A stretch of DNA of 64,000 bases from Thalassia testudinum (Eukaryota; Streptophyta; Magnoliopsida; Alismatales; Hydrocharitaceae), in NCBI GenBank assembly GCA_037157565.1, contig JAZHRO010000036.1:21440501-21504500 (forward strand). Direction: 5' to 3'. Positions 58,024 to 64,000 of this stretch are shown here, piece by piece. The notes beneath the pieces are model-generated. The model worked only from the letters and a program-made list of their open reading frames with translations. It was not told the DNA's origin and did not search any database. Position 1 is the stretch's first letter. Every line of letters begins with the position of its first letter. Both the position numbers and the translations under genes were made by a program.

Positions 58024-60833
58024 TGTTAATAGGGCAAAGTTGATTTTTAAAAAGATGTTCGTTGCACTATAAATGAAATCGCCTCGAAAATAAATAAGAA
58101 TTTGTTACTCGAAAACCTAGGTATCCGAGGTCGAACATAGGGAACAAATTCGCATTTAAAAACTAGAATCACAACTTTCAATTTTATAAAATGCAATGAT
58201 CAATCCACTCAAAGTTATGAAGTAAAAATGAGGTCAATGTATAGAGAAGCTCAAAAAAATCAAGATGGATGTCTGATGTAAAAATCCAACATCCTAAATA
58301 ACTAATGCTACAGTGCTTTCTCTGTTCTTCTTCTGATTTCTCCTTTCTTTGCTTCTGATTTTGTCTTCTTTCTTCTTTTTCTTCTCTTGTTTCCTTAGCT
58401 TTCCTCTACCTTTGATTCTCTGCTTGGCCGCACCTCTGCTTTCGTCTTCCTTCTGCTTTCAGCCCTTGGCTTCTCTTTCTTTCCTCTCTTTCGCCTCCTT
58501 TTCTTCTTCTGCCTCTGCTTCTTCCTTCAAATCTTTCTTCCTTCTTCAACCTCTACTTCTACGGCTACAGTGCTTCTTCCTTCCTTCTTTAGCTTCTCCT
58601 GCCTTCAACTTCTAAGTCCTTCTTTCTTCAGCAGCACCTTCTTCTTTCTTCCACGCTCCTGCCTTGAGCTTTCTTCCTTAGCCTCTTCTTCCTTCTTATT
58701 CTTTCCCTGCACAGCATAGAGCAAAGCATACCCCTACCCTCCCCCACGTCACTCTCTCTATATTTCTCTCTTCGCTCTCCCAGAGCCAGCCAATCAAGTA
58801 TACGGGTTGGGTTACGCGTGCCTAGGTCCAGGCGCACCGACGTGGGTGCTGCATGAGGAGTGCAGGGTAAACGGGTCGACCAGGTCTACGTAGGTGTGGG
58901 TCACGGATGAGGCGGGGGCATGGGCGAGGGACCTCACCTCGTGTTACTTGAGGCACTAAGAGAGAAACACAAAAACAATAAAAAGCGTGCACCTATGCCA
59001 AGCATTTCTGAGGTGGGACTAAAGTCCCACTCGCTTCTTAGTGCACTTGCAGGAAGAAGTCTTGTCCAATTAAGGCAGCTGCAGTTGCTGATGCCTCTGA
59101 TTGCCAAGTGCAAAATGTTCGCAGGAAGGTTCCGCACTCCTGAGATGCTACTGTCTGGAGTGGGATGACCTGGAGCATGCAAGCTTGTTGCTTCACACCT
59201 TCGTTAATGGCGACGGAGGCTCAAAACTAAAATGCACGAATATGGCCTCGCGGCCCTATCAAATGCCTTAGGAAGCTTCTCCATGTCACAGCAAAGGTGA
59301 GACGGTGGTTGGCTGGCCGTGGGATGGCCTAGGCATGCGTGCCTAGGTCACCCTATGGCCGTGAATGTGCGTGTGTGGCGGTTGGTGAAGGGGCGAAGGA
59401 CGATCAGTGAGTGATGGCAAAGGTGCTGAGGTAGGTGGCGAGGTGTGTGGAGTGGGGGAGTGACGGATTTGCCTAGCCGATGGTAGGCCAGAGATGGAGA
59501 CAGAGGTGGACGGTGGCTATCGAGGGGTATTTTATGAAATTGAATGAGGGAAAATGAAGAGTAGGAGAAGGGGACTTATCTGCTAGTAGCAAGATGAAGG
59601 GGAGGTAGAGGGGACGAGCGGCGCGTACGTGCTGTCGTCGGGAAAGAAGACCCTGAGGTGAGGATGACGACGATGAGGAAGAGGTTGGAGAGGCGCACGC
59701 TAGTACGGCGCAATGCGGAAGAGCAAGACGAAGATAACTCTACCACTGGTATTATGGTAGAGCGATGAGAGGAGGGAGGAGGGATCACCGAAGCTTGCAG
59801 GTAGTTGGCCAGAGACGAGGAAGGAAGAAATTTGGGGGAATTCTTAGGCCAATTCAAGCTTGAGATGACAAGGAGGATCTGGGGCATCTTTTATAGGCAC
59901 TGGAGGAGGGCCATGTGCTTGGAAGGCAAGCTTCCAAGCAAGGAAACCTCGCCAGAGTAGGAAATTTGTGAGATACCCATATCTCTCGAGTGTTCGCACG
60001 AGAGATTGGGTGCAAATCGAATCCTAGGATTATGTTCAGACGGTAGGGAATTCCTTAGAGAATCTCCCTTCCAAATCTGGGAGGAGATCTCTAAGGGTTC
60101 GGGAGGAAATCCTCCTCAAATCCTCACCGGAGTAGGCTTGCTCCGTTGTAATGGTGGAGGGACTTGAATGCAAGGAGTGGTGAGGAAGATAGGGGGGTCT
60201 ACTCAAGGGTTTTCAAAAGTTAGGGGCCAGAATGTAATTGGGTGGACCATTTTGCAAAGTAGATCAAGGTGACCTTCCCTTAGGCCCAAATTTTGATACA
60301 AACCTAATTTGGACCTAAGGAATCTAATGGAAAAGTTGGATTTTAGGTTTGACCATGTTTGCCTGGACATTTTGTGCAAAAACCCAAATTAGGTCAAATA
60401 TTGAGCTAGGACCCCTATCTAGGTCAAAATAAGGTCCAAAGGCCAAATTGAAGGTTCTAAGCCCTAGGGGATATTTTTTCATGAATTTTAGAGGGTTTAT
60501 TTGATTTTTATCCTGACCATAACATTATGAAATTAAGTGGATTTATTTTAGGGTTACAGAATGTCATTTAATTCTTAAATCTGACACTAAACCTTTTCTG
60601 ACTAAACCAACCCACTTTTTCTTCTTATTAAGTCCAATTGACCTATGTTTAGGATCTAAGAAATCCTGTTGATGCACTGCAATGGTAAAATTATAGTTTT
60701 ACCCTTTATTTCATGTTTTCATCCCAGAATAGTAATCCCTTGAATTAGGCCTCCCTTTAGGTTATGTAGGAGATTTTGTTCACTTTCTCAGGTCAAAATG
60801 AGCTAGTTAGGGCTCATGATGAGGTTCTCATCA
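58024..60833 (-). mobile_element. Solo LTR of the E2 family in the E8 LTR
   Basis: Read on the minus strand it begins TGATGAG-AAC-CTCATCA at 60833 and matches the E2 LTR to its end at 58024. A TATA-like TATAAAAG lies at about 59889. No internal sequence is present, so it is a solo LTR left by recombination between two LTRs. At 2810 bases it is ~200 longer than the E2 LTRs, largely because its GA-rich tract (58321-58720, C/T-rich on the plus strand) is expanded. Flanking five-mers CTGTG and CTACG match at three of five. Confidence 0.82.
58321..58720 (-). repeat. Expanded GA-rich tract in the solo LTR
   Basis: About 400 bases of almost pure CTT/TTC-type sequence on the plus strand (purine-rich on the LTR sense strand), corresponding to ~125 bases at 22225-22350 and 33090-33215. 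The open frames within it are low complexity. Confidence 0.65.
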
Positions 60834-61566
60834 CTACGCTTGCACGTACGTGCTTCCATGTGCTGCACTACGCTTACGCTGCGTGTACTCATTTGGCCAA
60901 TTGGGGGGGTAGCGAGGATTCGAACCCGCACCCCTCCCTTGAGGGTTAGGTGCTTAACCACTGTGCTAAGGCATCCAAAAGGTCGAGGGGACGGCTTAGC
61001 GCACACGGTGGAGGAGGTTTCTCAACTGGCTGGGATTAGGTGATGCATTGATGAAGAGTTGGTGCTAGCTGGCGTTGGAAAGATGGACGACATGGATGGC
61101 ACCACGTGGTGCCATCTAGGCCATCCATCTTATTTCTACTGCAGAGGGTTCCATGGTGCTTGGATCGAGTTGATTTCCACATTGCCGGACTACGATCGTC
61201 GCTCTGTATCCATTCATATGGTCGGATTTTTCATCTAAAGCCCGTAAAGATGTCGCATTACCCTCCAATTCATTGATCTTCCTCGGACTTCATATGATGC
61301 TACGGGACTTCGATCTAGAGGATTTCGGAGGCGTTAGCCTCCAATCATTGTCCTCATAAGATTCGTTTGGTCCGATCGTCCATCTGAGGCCCTGAAATAA
61401 ATCTTCTCTTCTAACCACAAAAAGGACGCAATTAACCTAAATTATATACAACTACTCTAAATGCAGAATGATGCATGCTATGCAATATTTATAACATGAA
61501 ATGCAAATCTAAGCCTAGGAACATGCATGAATAGGCAGTTTAACTTAAATAGATGTGTTTACATCA
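60834..61566 (-). repeat. E8 3' LTR, proximal part (U3)
   Basis: On the minus strand it begins TGATGTAAACACATC at 61566 and holds the tRNA-like segment (60903-60976). Its first ~180 bases closely follow the E4 LTR start. It is split from the rest of the LTR by the solo LTR. Confidence 0.8.
60903..60976 (-). other. tRNA-like segment in E8 LTR with intact A and B boxes
   Basis: On the minus strand TTAGCACAGTGG (60958-60969) fits an A box and GGTTCGAATCC (60916-60926) is a perfect B box. The B box is flanked by GCGGG and CTCGC, which pair as a T arm. A run of C follows in place of CCA. The middle is long, as in class II (Leu/Ser) tRNAs. There is no clear anticodon arm, so it is not called a tRNA gene. 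Confidence 0.65.
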
Positions 61567-61603
61567 TACCCCCATGCCTATCTTTTGCTAGTTCCTAGCA
61601 AAA
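61567..61603 (-). promoter_or_regulatory. E8 polypurine tract and pre-PPT stem-loop
   Basis: On the minus strand TTTTGCTAG, loop GAA, CTAGCAAAA (61603-61583) form a perfect 9-bp stem. Sixteen bases GATAGGCATGGGGGTA lead to the LTR start. Confidence 0.82.
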
Positions 61604-63059
61604 TTAAACTACATGCTATGTATAAGATCAGAATTAGGATTCGATCACTTAGGCCTATGTTTTTTTTTAACAATAGAAATTATCAACTAAGGTCTTAAAC
61701 TACGCAGACTGAACAATACCCAAGTGTCTACCAAAATGCTAACCACCTAAGTCCTTTCCTTATTTGAAAAGGGAAGATACATTTTTTTGTTTTTTCTTCT
61801 TTTCTAATTTTTTTGTACTTTTGGAGTTTGAGAGTTTTGGGATAACTTTCTACGGCTACCTGACCTGCCCAAGACTCGAAATGGACTCTAAGTTCTAAGA
61901 ATCTAATGAAAAGAGTGAAAGACTCAGTAGGCAGCCGTTAAAATGGACTTCGAGTTTCTACGACCCTAGGTGACCTTGCCTAAAGGTTTATCTTTCTGAA
62001 TGGTAGCTTTCTCCCTACTTTTATTTATGAGGTCAACACAAGGGCGAACCCAGTGTATATCTCCTCGATTTATTCTACTTCCCCGCTTCTTCCCTAAGTG
62101 TTTTGGGAATTATTGTGCATTTTTGTGAGCTGGGCTTTGGACAATCGGCCAATGGGCTATTACCATAGCAACTTGCTAGCCATACTCTTGTAATGAAGTG
62201 TGGTTTTATTTATTTTTTTATTTTCTCCTTTTTTTATATTTTCTTTTTTTTTCTCTCTCTTTTTTTTTAACTAGGTGGCTTCCCTAATCTAAGATTTACC
62301 TAAAGGTAGTACAACGAAAATGGTATTATGGCTGGGCTTTGGACAACTGGCCGATGAGCTGTTACCACCGACAACTTGCTAGCCATACCATCCTAGATTG
62401 TTCATTAGCTACCCAATTTCCAAAGAAATCATCAAAAAGTGAGTCAATGCGATTAGTGTGTAAAAGCTTAGACCTAAAATCCCCTCAAATCAGAGGGTGG
62501 GTTGATAAGTTGCATATTTACCATCCCAATTTATTAGCCAAATTAAAATAAATTTGAATTAGTGAGGACTCGAGACTAAGTCCACATTCGAGTGGACATC
62601 CAGCTAATTAAGCTAGAAGACCTGAAGAGTCTAAGTGTCTAGGTCCTATCATATCATTTCCTAAAGTTAATAATGCCTAAAGGCTTAAGTTCTCTTCTCC
62701 TAATTCTATTTTTTTTTTCTTTTTTCTTTTTTTTGTCTTTTTAATTAAAAAAAGAAACTAAAAGAAATTCTACAGAGTTAACAAAATGATTTTAGGATAA
62801 AGTATCCACCCCACCATGCCTAAATGATGCAATGTCCTCATTGTAAAACCAAAGAGATGGAAAGGTAGAGTAAACAGAATATCACCTGAATATTGTGAGA
62901 AATCCGGTCAGCTCAGCACGGAATGTGAGATATAAACAAGTTCTAAATTTAATGCCTTCAGCTAGGCATAATATACATACAAGGAAGAAATTAAGAATTC
63001 ACAAGTGCGGGTCATAATCAAAATAAAAATATTGATCCTTAAATTCGCTAATAGAAGAT
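61604..63059 (-). other. E8 3' non-coding region
   Basis: It matches E4 40340-41786 in reverse. It holds two copies of the ~60-base AGTTGTC unit (about 62127-62186 and 62333-62390), the GGAGATATACACTGGG line (about 62050), and the CATGGTGGGGTGG stretch (about 62805). T-runs near 62210-62270 and 62708-62735. No gene seen. Confidence 0.72.
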
Positions 63060-64000
63060 GTTTACAAGTGCATTTTCTTGCATTTTGAAATTGCCAAAAA
63101 TTATAGTATAGTCACGTTAAACCCTTGATCAAAATATTTAATTATTTATGAAACTCGCTTAGATTTCTTTTCTTTTTAGGATTTGAGTCCTAGTCATTCG
63201 TCTTTGGGAGGTGTGAAAACAAGTCAAGAATTGAATCAGCTTTTCTAACCTAAATCAAACCTAACCTAATATTTTTGTCTTTTTGTGCTTTTTGATTTTT
63301 ATTTTGTGACACAAAATGAAACCTAGATCTAGACATGCTAGCTAAAACCTAAGTGACTACGTGCATCTAAGTGGGGCCATGGTGGCCGTGCATGGTGTGA
63401 ACAAACCTAAGTTGCATTAAGATAAAGATAATCAATCATAGAACAATGATCACAAAATATTATTTATGCATAAAAATGTCAATACATCTACACTAGAAAG
63501 CATACAAATAGGGAAAATCCCTCACGTTGAAAAGTTGCCACTAGGGCCATCGACCTTGTGTGAGGGTGTAGGCTTGACCTTGGATATGAAAACCCATCTA
63601 CATGCCTACCGAAAGAGATGGCCGGCTGCAAGAGGCTATGGGTTAGCCTTCATGTCCGTCCAAGAAGAAGAAGAAAGAGAGGGAGTGAGTGCACCCAAGT
63701 GGAGAGAGGGCAGCACACCCACAAGAAGAAGAGAGGGTGGAGAACCCTTCTTCTTCCTAGCCATCATTGAAGCTTTGGAGAGAAGCTTCCCTAGATTTTC
63801 TAGCTAACCATGGAGAAGAGGAGAATGTCCCCTATATGGCCATGCCCTCATGAAGGAGAGTAGAGGAAGAAGGTGGCCTTCTTCCTCTTCTTGCTTAGCT
63901 GGCCATCGTGGTGCTTGGGGGAGGAGGAGCACCTTGACGAAAGTGGAGGAGGATGGCCTTAGGGTTGGAGGGTAGAAGAGAGTGGTCGCAAGTTTTGGTG
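63060..64000 (-). repeat. Possible partial minus-strand LTR, family unknown
   Basis: The E8 match stops near 63060, where the plus strand begins TGTTTACAAGTGC. Read on the minus strand, the stretch has a C/T-rich part, then an A/T-rich part, and ~150 bases from the end a phrase CCTCCCAAAGACGAATGACTAG with GGACTCAAATCC, resembling the U5 phrase of other LTRs here. The open frame at 63466-63807 has GAAGAAGAAG low complexity and no known motif; it is not called a gene. The other LTR end would be beyond the window. Confidence 0.35.

Larger units (their letters stand above)
57033..63059 (-). mobile_element. E8: minus-strand non-autonomous element of the E4/E5 group, 3' part
   Basis: On the minus strand, an internal 3' non-coding region (63059 to 61567) with PPT is followed by the 3' LTR (61566 to 57033). 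The LTR carries a solo-LTR insertion. Homology with E4 is clear through the 3' region. The coding part is not in the window: at about 63060 the E8 match stops. Confidence 0.8.

Noticed and set aside
60903..60976. A functional nuclear tRNA gene
   Set aside because: A and B boxes and a T arm are present, but no clear anticodon arm or proper acceptor pairing is visible, the same segment is decayed in E5, and it lies inside an LTR.
63466..63807. Open frame of 113 codons near the right edge
   Set aside because: Contains GAAGAAG-type low complexity, shows no known motif, and lies in probable LTR sequence; no support for a gene.

Overview
This window is nuclear DNA from a plant, most likely an angiosperm with a large repeat-rich genome. 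It holds no recognisable host gene. Almost every base belongs to decayed LTR retrotransposons of the Ty3/Gypsy Athila group. The evidence is the order gag-PR-RT-RH-INT without a chromodomain or second RNase H, very long LTRs (1.5-3.8 kb), and primer-binding sites complementary to the 3' end of tRNA-Asp. All coding regions carry stops and frameshifts, so they are entered as pseudogenes. The species cannot be named from the sequence.

Layout. E3 is an Athila-like element that enters from the left edge and ends at 53481 (3' LTR 49679-53481). Four insertions interrupt it. E1 (1064-19761, TSD ACTTC) sits in its gag. E2 (20066-33528) sits at the gag/protease border. E4 (35929-43354) sits between RNase H and integrase. 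E5 (43786-46402) sits in the integrase core. E3's right end abuts E6 (53482-55061), the gag-like part of a different, apparently non-autonomous family, so E3 itself seems to lie inside E6. E6 is then cut by an E1-family LTR, E7 (55062-57032). E7 is cut by a minus-strand element, E8 (LTR 57033-61566, internal part from 61567). The E8 LTR is split by a minus-strand solo LTR of the E2 family (58024-60833). The last ~940 bases look like part of another minus-strand LTR.

Two kinds of element are present. E1, E2 and E3 carry pol and are ruined autonomous copies. E4 and E8, with the fragments E5 and E6, look like non-autonomous relatives. Where a coding region is visible (E4, E6) it has a tyrosine/proline-rich start, a probable coiled coil and an acidic end, and no protease, RT or integrase. 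E4 and the autonomous elements share the tRNA-Asp PBS and a distinctive 3' end, which suggests supply of enzymes in trans (inference).

The most interesting signals are non-coding. In five elements the polypurine tract is preceded, at exactly 16 nt from the LTR, by a stem-loop of the TTTTGCTAG/CTAGCAAAA type. In most of them the LTR itself begins with a second inverted repeat whose sequence differs between families while pairing is kept. The E3 3' non-coding region has a ~49-bp unit repeated three times, each a hairpin with compensatory stem changes. The E5/E8 LTRs contain a tRNA-like segment with A- and B-box matches. E1 has a second leader-gag set fused through a truncated internal LTR. By eye, LTR pairs of E1, E2 and E4 differ at roughly one base in ten over their first ~200 bases, so these insertions are old and of broadly similar age.
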